The position numbers were made by a program, and so were the translations under genes. Source: CALCMJ01 sp964475415 (GTDB lineage Bacteria > Bacteroidota > Bacteroidia > Chitinophagales > Saprospiraceae). From it: a stretch of 64,000 bases of DNA. The notes beneath the pieces were generated by a model. It was not told the origin of the DNA and did not search any database. It saw only the letters and a program-made list of their open reading frames with translations. Shown in pieces: positions 7,451-16,418 of the stretch. Position 1 is the stretch's first letter; the number at the start of each line of letters is the position of its first letter. The stretch is from positions 10,390 through 74,389 of the forward strand of contig CAYYWZ010000012.1 in NCBI GenBank assembly GCA_964475415.1, in the 5' to 3' direction.

Positions 7451-9871
7451 ATGAGATTAAATTTTACAAAGAAAAAATTCGTTTTTAGAAGCTTAGGTCT
7501 TTTTGCCCTATTGTTTGTAGGAATGAATATTATGACTGCCCAGATCGTCAACACATTAACGATCAATGAACCTGCAAGTATTGCTAATGATTATTCGTTT
7601 GTTATAGCACAATTCGGAAATCAATCTACTATGCCTGTCTCAGGATCTGCAATATTTATTGATGATGGAACGGATCCTGTAACTGATGGATGTGATGTAG
7701 GCGCTACAAATGTATCTGGTAAAGTTGCCTTTATAGACAGAGGAGGATGTGAATTTGGTGATAAAGTACTTTTTGCTGAAAATGCTGGTGCATTAGCAGT
7801 AATCGTATGTAATAACGTTGATACTGCACCTATCGCTATGGGACCAGGTGTTAATGGAGGTAATGTAAACATCGTATCTGGTATGATCTCATTAGAAGAT
7901 TGTAACCTTATAAGAACTGAAATGCAAGATGGGGCAGAGATTAATATTAATCTAAACTATATCTGTGATGTTCCTGTATATGGTGACGAAGTAATCTGGG
8001 GAAGAAATTCTGGAGAAGGTGACTTTTCTAACGGATTAGAAGGATGGACAGTAGAAAAAACTGTAGATACAGATACTTGGGAATATACTGCAATAGGAAC
8101 ACCAGCTATCGCTTACGCTGGCGAAATAGATAATGGTCCTATTACATCACCAACAGTATGTAATGGAGCTGCAGTAATGAATTCTGATGTACTAGGTGGA
8201 CAGATCTTAGGAGAAGTTGCAACATGTGCAAATCCTTGTACTTCTGCACTTGTAAGTCCAGTTATAGATCTTGCAGCAGCAGGAGCAGATCCATCAGTTG
8301 GATTATTTATCCAGTTTTCTCAAAAAGTTTTCCACTTTACTTCTTCATATAGTTTAATACTAAGTAAGAATGGTGGTCCTTTTATCGATACTATTCAGCT
8401 TAATGCTGCAGTGGTAACAAATACTCAGGTAGACGAAACACTTAAAATTCCATTATTTGGATACGAAGGTGTAACGAACTTACAATTCAAATTTGAGTAC
8501 GTAGGTAACCTATACTACTGGATAATTGATGATGTTTCTATAACTAATGAGACATTTGTAGATATGCAGTTAAACAGAAACTACTACGCAACAGCTCCAG
8601 CATATAGAACTCCAGTAAATCAAACTTCTGAGATACCATTCTTAGTAGATATGTTCAATAATGGAGACCAGACGGCTGAAGACCTATCCGTAAGCATGGA
8701 CATTGTAGATGACGGTGGTGCAAACGTATATAGCGCTGTACAGCAATTTGATGATTTACCTGGTTACTCTTTAAATGAAAATATGGCCTTTGATGAGACC
8801 TTTACCCCTGATGGGATGGGTTCTTATACAGCAACTTATACCGTAGATCATAACAAAGAAGATGAGATTGCAGAGAATAATGTTATCAACTATACATTTG
8901 AAGTTACTGAGAACGTATTCTCTAACACGCCTTCTGAAGAAGATGCTGTTATAAATACAGGACAAGGATTTGTATCAGTTACAGATGGTTCTATATTTGA
9001 TGCTCCATTCTTTGCTGCAGGTTCTGCATATTATGTACCTAACGGTGCAGGAAACAAAATTCAGAAAGTAACATTTGGATTAGATCCTAATGGTTCTAAC
9101 TCAGGTTTCGTAGATGTGCATGTATATCAGTGGCCAGTAGATGATGGTTTCAACCCTACAGTAGGATGGGATGTTCAGCCTGGTGAAAGAGAGTTAGTTG
9201 GTTTTGGTAGTATCTTCATAGATCCTACAACAATTGATAATTTCAGAATCATCGATGTTCCTGTTCACGAATGGGATGCGGTAAATGAAATAGAATTAAC
9301 AAATGCAATGGAATTAGTTGACAATATGAACTACTTAGTTCTTCTTTCAGCTAGACCATTTGATAACATACAAATGGGATTATTGGCTTATAGCACAACT
9401 AACCTAGACGAGAATATCAGAAACTTCTACCATAATGCAACAAACCAAGCATTAGAAGGTGCAGGATTGAATAGAGTTTCAGGAACATTTTTTGAAGAAA
9501 CTGTTACTGGTGACATAGCTGATATCTCTGGTGTAACATTTACAGATTATGATATCAACACTTTATTTACTGAGGTAACGATTGTAGATAACGCAACAGG
9601 AACGGAAGATCTGAATACGGATCTTGCTGTATCTACTTTCCCTAACCCTGTAAGTGATAACCTTACTGTTTCTTTCGCATTAGAAAATACTTCTGATGTA
9701 GCGATAGAGATAACTACAGTAGATGGCAAGACAGTGATGACTAAGAACTTCACCGATATCAGAATCCAAAGTGTGAACTTTGACGTTTCTTTATTAGAGT
9801 CAGGAATTTACTTCTTGAATACTAGAACAGAAGAAGGGTTCAAAACTCAAAGAATCGTAGTACAGAAATAA
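7451..9871 (+). CDS. T9SS-secreted protein with protease-associated (PA) domain
   Basis: 806 residues. After an N-terminal signal segment ending near MTAQ comes a PA domain (residues about 30-160), shown by GKVAFIDRGGCEFGDKVLFAENAGALAVIVCNN split over the usual strands. A cysteine-bearing jelly-roll-like region follows, then a CARDB-like beta domain. The last 80 residues (TFPNPVSDNL, VDGKTV, SGIYFL) are a type A T9SS sorting domain. No protease catalytic motif is visible, so the PA domain here is probably a binding or scaffolding module of a surface protein. It is monocistronic, with its own promoter and terminator. Confidence 0.85.
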   Translation: MRLNFTKKKFVFRSLGLFALLFVGMNIMTAQIVNTLTINEPASIANDYSFVIAQFGNQSTMPVSGSAIFIDDGTDPVTDGCDVGATNVSGKVAFIDRGGCEFGDKVLFAENAGALAVIVCNNVDTAPIAMGPGVNGGNVNIVSGMISLEDCNLIRTEMQDGAEININLNYICDVPVYGDEVIWGRNSGEGDFSNGLEGWTVEKTVDTDTWEYTAIGTPAIAYAGEIDNGPITSPTVCNGAAVMNSDVLGGQILGEVATCANPCTSALVSPVIDLAAAGADPSVGLFIQFSQKVFHFTSSYSLILSKNGGPFIDTIQLNAAVVTNTQVDETLKIPLFGYEGVTNLQFKFEYVGNLYYWIIDDVSITNETFVDMQLNRNYYATAPAYRTPVNQTSEIPFLVDMFNNGDQTAEDLSVSMDIVDDGGANVYSAVQQFDDLPGYSLNENMAFDETFTPDGMGSYTATYTVDHNKEDEIAENNVINYTFEVTENVFSNTPSEEDAVINTGQGFVSVTDGSIFDAPFFAAGSAYYVPNGAGNKIQKVTFGLDPNGSNSGFVDVHVYQWPVDDGFNPTVGWDVQPGERELVGFGSIFIDPTTIDNFRIIDVPVHEWDAVNEIELTNAMELVDNMNYLVLLSARPFDNIQMGLLAYSTTNLDENIRNFYHNATNQALEGAGLNRVSGTFFEETVTGDIADISGVTFTDYDINTLFTEVTIVDNATGTEDLNTDLAVSTFPNPVSDNLTVSFALENTSDVAIEITTVDGKTVMTKNFTDIRIQSVNFDVSLLESGIYFLNTRTEEGFKTQRIVVQK

Positions 9872-9898
9872 TCAAGTTTTAAAGATCTTATAAAGAAA

Positions 9899-9929
9899 AG
9901 CTCGGCAATTTTGTCGGGCTTTTTTTTTT
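9899..9929 (+). terminator. Rho-independent terminator after the PA-domain gene
   Basis: An 8-9 bp stem, GCTCGGCA (9900-9907) with TGTCGGGC (9912-9919) including two G-T pairs, is followed by ten T residues at 9920-9929. The next 300 bases up to 10231 contain no gene. They hold the upstream region of the haloperoxidase fusion gene. Confidence 0.85.
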
Positions 9930-10173
9930 GTACATAAATCTCTATCATTCGCTTCGTATTTTATTAGAGGTAATAACTAAAATCAATCCCATCAGAAAAC
10001 TTAAATATTATGTTTTCTATATATAGATACCACAATATCAAATAATTAGAGCTATTTACCTGTTAACCGCGTTAATAGAGTCAAGTTTGCTTGGCAAGCT
10101 GATCTAAACCCTTATTTATCATAAAAATCAGCATATTTATAGGCCCTATTTACCTCTTGGTATAGACATTTAT

Positions 10174-10181
10174 TATATTTG
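10174..10181 (+). promoter_or_regulatory. -7 promoter element of the haloperoxidase fusion gene
   Basis: TATATTTG matches TAnnTTTG and lies 50 bases before the start codon. A TTG at 10157-10159 is closer than the usual -33 spacing, so only the -7 box is well supported. Confidence 0.45.
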
Positions 10182-10231
10182 TTTGCAACTTTAATTTAAA
10201 TAATGTGTTAACGGACCCTTAATCATAGATA

Positions 10232-13200
10232 ATGCGCACAACACTCTTCAAGCTATCCTTAATCAATCTTTGTCTATTCTTTTTTCAAATTACTCCTTCA
10301 GCGCAATGTTATGATGACGTTGCCCAATCTGTAGGAGTAGAAGGAACATGGGGTAGTTTTGGATTTACCGGCGGTGGAGGCATAAGCTTTGCTGATTTTA
10401 ATGGAGACGGATTTGATGATCTTACCTTTGCAACAGCTGCTGATCTTCCTCTTCAATTTTTTGAAAATAACGGCGATGGCACTTTTTCTCAGATTCTTCC
10501 AGCTTTAGTAGATAATTCCGATGAGGTCAAATCAGTAACATGGATAGACATAGATAATGATGGAGATAAGGATTTATTTGTAACGGCCTTCCAAGCTCCC
10601 AATCGTATTTTCATAAATGATGGTGACTTGAATCTAACAGATATGACCCTGTCTATGGGTTTACCACTAGACAACAGTACAACATTTGGCGCGAATTTCG
10701 GTGATTATGATAGTGATGGATTTCTAGACCTTTATATTGCTAATTATGGCGTAGGAATGTCTGCACATACTAACTCCATGTATAAGAATATCAATGGAGA
10801 ATTTTTCGAAGATGTTACTATCGAGACAGGAACTGCCAATTATTGTGATCCAGAATTCGGAGGAACTTTATGCGATACAAGTCCAGGAAGGCAATCGTTT
10901 TGTTCTATATTCTTTGATTATGATCTAGATGGAGATTTAGATTTATATGTAAGTAATGATAGAATGTACTTTCCGAATGCTTTGTTTGAAAATAATGGTG
11001 ATGGTACTTTTACAGATGTCGCAGAAGCAACCCTATCAAATATCACTATTGATGCTATGAATACTGGCCTAGGAGACAGTAACGGAGATGGATATTTCGA
11101 TATTTATGTTACGAATAGTTATCTTGACAACAGTCTTACAAGTGCGCTTCTAGTATACGATCCAGATCAAAATACTTATATAGAAAGCGCTGCTGCCACT
11201 GGTACAGAAATGAATCGTTTAGGTTGGGGTGGAAATTTCTTCGATTATGACTTAGACGGCGATGAGGATTTATATGTATGTTCAGGTCATGCCATATTTG
11301 AAGAACCTAATGCTTTTTATGTAAATGATGGAAATGGAAACTTTACAGAACCTTTTGCTACTACTGGAGGATTAGGAGGTGTAGATCATACTTATTCCCG
11401 TTGCAATGCAATAGGTGACTATGACAATGATGGATATCAAGACATAGCAGTATCTGGAAAATTTGACCAAGAACATCATTTATGGCATTCTTGTGAAAGT
11501 GTGAATAATACTTTCGTAAAGCTAGATCTGATCGGGCAGGTAAGTAATGCCGATGGTTATGGTGCATTGGTAGAAATTTATTATAACGAAGACATTAAAA
11601 GAATACAGAAAGTATCACAAAATGCATATCTATCTCAAAACTCTGACATTATAACTTTTGGAATAGGTACAGCATCTAGTATAGACTCCATAGTTGTAAA
11701 CTGGCCTTATCCTAATTCTAAATCGGTATTAACAGAATCAGATATTCTTTTGAATGATCTAAATATTATTATTGAAGATATTCCAGATGGTGAAGAAGAA
11801 GAAGAAGAAGAAGAAGAGGAGGAAGAGGATACTACACCTACTCCTGGGATGCAATGTTATACTGATTTCACATCTGATGCTGGCATTGATGGTGCATATG
11901 GACAAGCAGCATGGAAAGGCGGAGGAGGTGCAAGTTTTGTAGACTTTGATGGAGATGGATATGATGACCTTTCTTTCTGTACTGAAGCAGGTCAGAATGT
12001 AATGTTTTATACCAACGATGGCGATGGTACCTTTACAGAACTAAGTACTCCCTTAGTAACGAATACTGATGAATCCAAACAAATATTATGGGTAGACTAT
12101 GATAATGATGGGGACAAAGACATTTTTATCAGTTGTTACGAAGCACCAAATAGGCTCTATCAAAATGATGGTAATTTAAATTTTACAGATGTAACATCGA
12201 TGCTTGGATTACCTTTAAATAATCAACCTACATTTGGGGCAAGTTTTGGTGATATAGATATGGATGGATACCTTGATTTATATATCACAAATTATGGCGG
12301 TGCTAGTTCTGCAGCTGTCAATTTTATGTATAAAAACAATGGAGGTAATTCTTTCACAGATATAACTACGTCGAGTGGAACGTCTAATGGTCTTAGACAA
12401 TCTTTATGTTCTTCGTTTTTTGATTATGATTTAGATGGTGATCTAGATCTATATGTAATTAATGATAGACAGGTCTTTGCTGATGCCTTATATCAAAATG
12501 ATGGAACTGGAGTTTTTACAGATGTATCTGCCTCTACCAACACTCAAAATTTCCAGAACTCATATGGTGTAGGAATAGGTGACCTTGACCAAAATGGTTA
12601 CATGGATATCTTCGTCTCTAATAATTCTAGTAGTAGATTATTAATGAACGACAATGGAAGTTTCACAAACGAAGCACCCAATAGAGGAGCAACAATTAAC
12701 AGATTTTCGTGGGGTGGATCATTCTTTGACTATGATAACGATAGAGATTTAGATCTTTATGTTTCTACAACTCATAATGATCCGAACAAGCCAAATGCTT
12801 TCCTTGAAAATGATGGGCAAGGATTTTTTACGGAACCATTAGAATTTACAGGTGGACTTGCGGGCATAGATATTTACAGTTCATTTGCAAATATTATAGG
12901 CGATATCGACAATGACGGAAACTTAGATATAGTTACGTCTAATGACGAAGGCAATGAATTTAAAGTATTAAGAAATTGCGAAGATAATGGCAATAATTAT
13001 ATAGGTCTTTCTCTGGAAGGTGTAGACGCTAACAAAGATGCCTATGGAAGCTTAGTTCAAGTATATAGTGGCGAGGAAGTTTTAGTATTTCAAAAAATGA
13101 ATGCGATATCTTATCTCGGTCAACATTCAGACGTTATACATGTAGGCCTTGGAGGTCATAGTAATATAGATTCATTAGTTATCAACTGGCCTAAAGAGAA

Positions 13201-16200
13201 TTCTACTACTACCCTTTACAATGGAGATCTTATAATAAATACTGTTAATCATATTATAGAAGGCGATGTAGGAACTCCTCCCCCATCGTGCATAGTCGGA
13301 ACCGTATGCGATGATGGTGACGATTGTACGACTGGAGAAACATATGACGCGAATTGTAACTGTCAAGGTGGTATATATACAGATTCTGATAATGATGGAA
13401 TATGTGATGCTGAAGATACCTGTCCAAACAATCCAGATCCAGACTGTATTATAATTCCGGATTTCCCTACGGTCGATGAAGATCTTAATCTAATAAGAAA
13501 ATGGAACGAGATACTTCTAGAATCTATAAGACTAGACTTAGCAAGACCAACGGTTCATGCTAGAAATTTATTCCATACCTCTATAGCGATGTGGGATGCT
13601 TATGCTATATATAATGATCCTGCTTGCCCATATCTCATAGGCAATACGGTAGATGGATATACTAGCACTTTCGATGAATTTAACGCATCGGGAGACGTAA
13701 ATGAAAACTTAGAAATAACAGTAAGCTATGCCTGTTATAGAATCTTAAAATATAGATTCCAAAATTCGCCAAACGCAGGAGAATTACATGATGCTTACGA
13801 CTACTTAATGTCCCAACTAGAACTGGACATTGATGTAACTTCAATAGATTATTCAACTGGAGATCCAGCACATCTTGGAAATTATATCGCAGAAGAAATA
13901 ATAAACTTTGGTTTACAAGATGGCGCTAATGAACAAGCAGCATATGGCAATGATTATTATGAACCAGTAAATGATCCTTTGGTTATGGATGCTCCAGGCA
14001 ATCCTACTATAAGTGATTATAACAGATGGCAGCCGCTGACTTTAGAAACATTCATTGATCAGAGTGGAAATGTAATTCCTCTTTCTACACCTGACTTCCT
14101 AAGTCCAGAATGGGGACAGGTTTCTAATTTTGCATTGGAAGCCGAAGACATGACTTCTTATTTTAGAGATGGCTTCGAATACAATGTATTCCACGATCCA
14201 GGAGAACCGCCTTTGCACAATTTAGACGGATCTGATAATACAGATATATTTCAGTGGGGATTCACTCTAGTTTCGAAATGGTCTTCACATCTTTCGCCTG
14301 ATGATGGAGTAATGATAGATATATCACCAGCTTCACTAGGTAATCCGAACGCAGCACCAACAGACTTTTCTAATTACGATCAGTATTATCTAGATGAAGG
14401 AGGAACTCCTACAAACGGATATAGTATAAATCCAACTACTGCTCAGCCTTATAATTCTAATATAGTACCTAGAGGAGATTACTCGAGAGTATTAGCTGAA
14501 TTCTGGGCAGACGGTCCAGACTCAGAAACACCTCCAGGACATTGGTTTACTCTGCTAAACTATGTTTCTGATCATCCAGAACTTGAAAAAAAATATGAAG
14601 GTGCAGGACCAGTTTTAGAAGATACAGAGTGGTATGTTAAATCCTATTTTACTATGGGTGGCGCTATGCATGATGCAGCTGTTTCAGCTTGGGGTGTCAA
14701 GGGATGGTATGACTATATCAGACCTGTCTCTGCTATAAGAGCTATGGCGGATCTTGGGCAAAGCTCAGATCCATCACTACCAAATTATCACGCAGGTGGT
14801 ATGCAACTTACAGATGGTCTTGTTGAACTTGTGACGCTTAATGATCCTTTAGTAGGTGCTAATAACGAGCATTTAAATAAAATAAAACTTTACTCATGGT
14901 TAGGTCATGATGAAATTATAGATGAAGAAACAGATCAGGCTGGTGTTGGATGGATCCTTGCTGAAGAATGGGCGCCTTACCAAAGAGCTTCTTTTGTAAC
15001 GCCACCTTTTGCAGGATATGTCTCAGGACATTCTACTTTCTCAAGAGCAGCTGCAGAAGTAATGACGATGTTAACTGGAGACGCATACTTTCCAGGTGGG
15101 ATGGGAACGTTCCTAGCTGAGAAAGATGAGTTCTTAGTTTTCGAAGATGGTCCATCACAAGATATAGAATTGCAATGGGCAACCTACAAAGATGCAGCAG
15201 ATCAATCTGCATTATCTCGTATCTGGGGTGGTATACATCCTCCTTTTGATGATATACCTGGGAGAGAGATAGGATTAGTTGTCGGTGAGAGTGCCTTCAA
15301 TAAGGCAAAAACTTATTTTTCTGACGTAGACCAAGATGATGTATGCGACCCTAATGATCTATGTAATAATTTTGATGATAACTTAATCGGTACTCCTTGT
15401 GATGACGGTGATGTATGTACAGAAGGAGAAACTTATGATGAAAATTGTGGTTGCTCAGGTGGTGTATCTGTAGACGCTGATGACGATGGAATATGTGCAG
15501 CAGAAGATCCAGATGATAACGATCATTGCATCCCTGATGATAGTGATGATTCTTGTGACCTTTGTGACTTTACTGAAATTGTATTTGATGATTTCGAAAT
15601 TGATCAAGGTAACTGGAGTGATAGAGCGCCAGATGCATTCTGGGGTATCTACCCACAAGCCTTCAGTGGAACTAGATGTTTCATGATTAGAGACGATAGT
15701 GGTATTGCTTCTAGCATGTCTTCAGAACACAGTAATTATTTAGCATATGATGAATTGAAAATTTCATTCACTTTTGTAACAGAAGGTTTTGATGCTACAG
15801 GGGAAGAATTTTCTTTACAGTTTAGTAATGATGGGGGTGCTTCATATACAACATTAAAAACTTGGGAGTATGATACTGATTTTGTTAATGGAGTGAGACA
15901 ATTCCCTACAGAAACTGTATCTGGTATTCCGTTTGGAGTTTTTAGTACTTTCAGATTTATATGCGATGGATCAGATGATTCTGATGAAGTCTTTGTTGAT
16001 GATATTCTTATAGAAGGATGTATATATCCACAAAATGCTGGTGGCGAAACAGAACCATCATACAGATCAAGTCAGTCCTTAGCTATATATCCTAACCCTA
16101 TAGAATCAGGATCAAGTCTTATTCTCAATAACCCTGATGCTCGAAAAATTAATTCTGTAAGCATTTTAAATGCACAAGGACAAATTGTTAGGTCATATTA

Positions 16201-16321
16201 TCTGGGATCAGAAGCAACTAAACTAGAACTAGAAACGCTGGACTTACCATCAGGTGTGTTTGTATTAAATGTAAACATGGATAAAGCTACCGAACGGTAT
16301 AAATTTATTGTACTAAAATAA
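10232..16321 (+). CDS. Giant secreted fusion: two FG-GAP/ASPIC-UnbV modules, vanadium-dependent haloperoxidase, T9SS sorting domain
   Basis: 2029 residues. A signal peptide is followed by two tandem copies of a module of about 490 residues (roughly 25-515 and 540-1035). Each has FG-GAP/VCBS propeller repeats with many DxDxDG calcium loops and ends in an ASPIC/UnbV domain. A run of about 12 glutamates joins the copies. A Cys-rich thrombospondin type 3-like loop follows, then a haloperoxidase domain (about 1080-1710) with all vanadate-site motifs: K1490-x6-RP, VSGH with H1600, S1662-R1663 and H1669-x3-D1673. A second calcium loop, a jelly-roll-like domain and a type A T9SS sorting domain complete it. 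It likely oxidises halides with hydrogen peroxide at the cell surface. Substrate preference cannot be read from sequence. Confidence 0.9.
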   Translation: MRTTLFKLSLINLCLFFFQITPSAQCYDDVAQSVGVEGTWGSFGFTGGGGISFADFNGDGFDDLTFATAADLPLQFFENNGDGTFSQILPALVDNSDEVKSVTWIDIDNDGDKDLFVTAFQAPNRIFINDGDLNLTDMTLSMGLPLDNSTTFGANFGDYDSDGFLDLYIANYGVGMSAHTNSMYKNINGEFFEDVTIETGTANYCDPEFGGTLCDTSPGRQSFCSIFFDYDLDGDLDLYVSNDRMYFPNALFENNGDGTFTDVAEATLSNITIDAMNTGLGDSNGDGYFDIYVTNSYLDNSLTSALLVYDPDQNTYIESAAATGTEMNRLGWGGNFFDYDLDGDEDLYVCSGHAIFEEPNAFYVNDGNGNFTEPFATTGGLGGVDHTYSRCNAIGDYDNDGYQDIAVSGKFDQEHHLWHSCESVNNTFVKLDLIGQVSNADGYGALVEIYYNEDIKRIQKVSQNAYLSQNSDIITFGIGTASSIDSIVVNWPYPNSKSVLTESDILLNDLNIIIEDIPDGEEEEEEEEEEEEDTTPTPGMQCYTDFTSDAGIDGAYGQAAWKGGGGASFVDFDGDGYDDLSFCTEAGQNVMFYTNDGDGTFTELSTPLVTNTDESKQILWVDYDNDGDKDIFISCYEAPNRLYQNDGNLNFTDVTSMLGLPLNNQPTFGASFGDIDMDGYLDLYITNYGGASSAAVNFMYKNNGGNSFTDITTSSGTSNGLRQSLCSSFFDYDLDGDLDLYVINDRQVFADALYQNDGTGVFTDVSASTNTQNFQNSYGVGIGDLDQNGYMDIFVSNNSSSRLLMNDNGSFTNEAPNRGATINRFSWGGSFFDYDNDRDLDLYVSTTHNDPNKPNAFLENDGQGFFTEPLEFTGGLAGIDIYSSFANIIGDIDNDGNLDIVTSNDEGNEFKVLRNCEDNGNNYIGLSLEGVDANKDAYGSLVQVYSGEEVLVFQKMNAISYLGQHSDVIHVGLGGHSNIDSLVINWPKENSTTTLYNGDLIINTVNHIIEGDVGTPPPSCIVGTVCDDGDDCTTGETYDANCNCQGGIYTDSDNDGICDAEDTCPNNPDPDCIIIPDFPTVDEDLNLIRKWNEILLESIRLDLARPTVHARNLFHTSIAMWDAYAIYNDPACPYLIGNTVDGYTSTFDEFNASGDVNENLEITVSYACYRILKYRFQNSPNAGELHDAYDYLMSQLELDIDVTSIDYSTGDPAHLGNYIAEEIINFGLQDGANEQAAYGNDYYEPVNDPLVMDAPGNPTISDYNRWQPLTLETFIDQSGNVIPLSTPDFLSPEWGQVSNFALEAEDMTSYFRDGFEYNVFHDPGEPPLHNLDGSDNTDIFQWGFTLVSKWSSHLSPDDGVMIDISPASLGNPNAAPTDFSNYDQYYLDEGGTPTNGYSINPTTAQPYNSNIVPRGDYSRVLAEFWADGPDSETPPGHWFTLLNYVSDHPELEKKYEGAGPVLEDTEWYVKSYFTMGGAMHDAAVSAWGVKGWYDYIRPVSAIRAMADLGQSSDPSLPNYHAGGMQLTDGLVELVTLNDPLVGANNEHLNKIKLYSWLGHDEIIDEETDQAGVGWILAEEWAPYQRASFVTPPFAGYVSGHSTFSRAAAEVMTMLTGDAYFPGGMGTFLAEKDEFLVFEDGPSQDIELQWATYKDAADQSALSRIWGGIHPPFDDIPGREIGLVVGESAFNKAKTYFSDVDQDDVCDPNDLCNNFDDNLIGTPCDDGDVCTEGETYDENCGCSGGVSVDADDDGICAAEDPDDNDHCIPDDSDDSCDLCDFTEIVFDDFEIDQGNWSDRAPDAFWGIYPQAFSGTRCFMIRDDSGIASSMSSEHSNYLAYDELKISFTFVTEGFDATGEEFSLQFSNDGGASYTTLKTWEYDTDFVNGVRQFPTETVSGIPFGVFSTFRFICDGSDDSDEVFVDDILIEGCIYPQNAGGETEPSYRSSQSLAIYPNPIESGSSLILNNPDARKINSVSILNAQGQIVRSYYLGSEATKLELETLDLPSGVFVLNVNMDKATERYKFIVLK
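11792..11827 (+). repeat. GAA/GAG trinucleotide run encoding poly-glutamate linker
   Basis: Twelve consecutive GAA or GAG codons, the first eight all GAA, sit exactly between the two duplicated FG-GAP/UnbV modules of the haloperoxidase fusion. The run keeps frame and encodes an acidic flexible linker. The pure GAA part is prone to slippage, so its length may vary between strains. Confidence 0.9.
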
Positions 16322-16332
16322 TAAGCTCAGGC

Positions 16333-16387
16333 TAGACAATAAAAAAACCTTTGAACTTCTTTTGTTTAAAGGTTTTTTTATTGTCTA
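16333..16387. terminator. Bidirectional terminator between the haloperoxidase fusion gene and valS
   Basis: A 24-bp fully paired stem (16333-16356 with 16364-16387, one G-T pair) has a 7-base loop. It carries A7 on the left arm and T7 on the right arm, so it can terminate transcription from either side. The two flanking genes converge on it. Confidence 0.9.
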
Positions 16388-16418
16388 TTCTAGATGGATG
16401 TAGCGTACAGATTATCGT

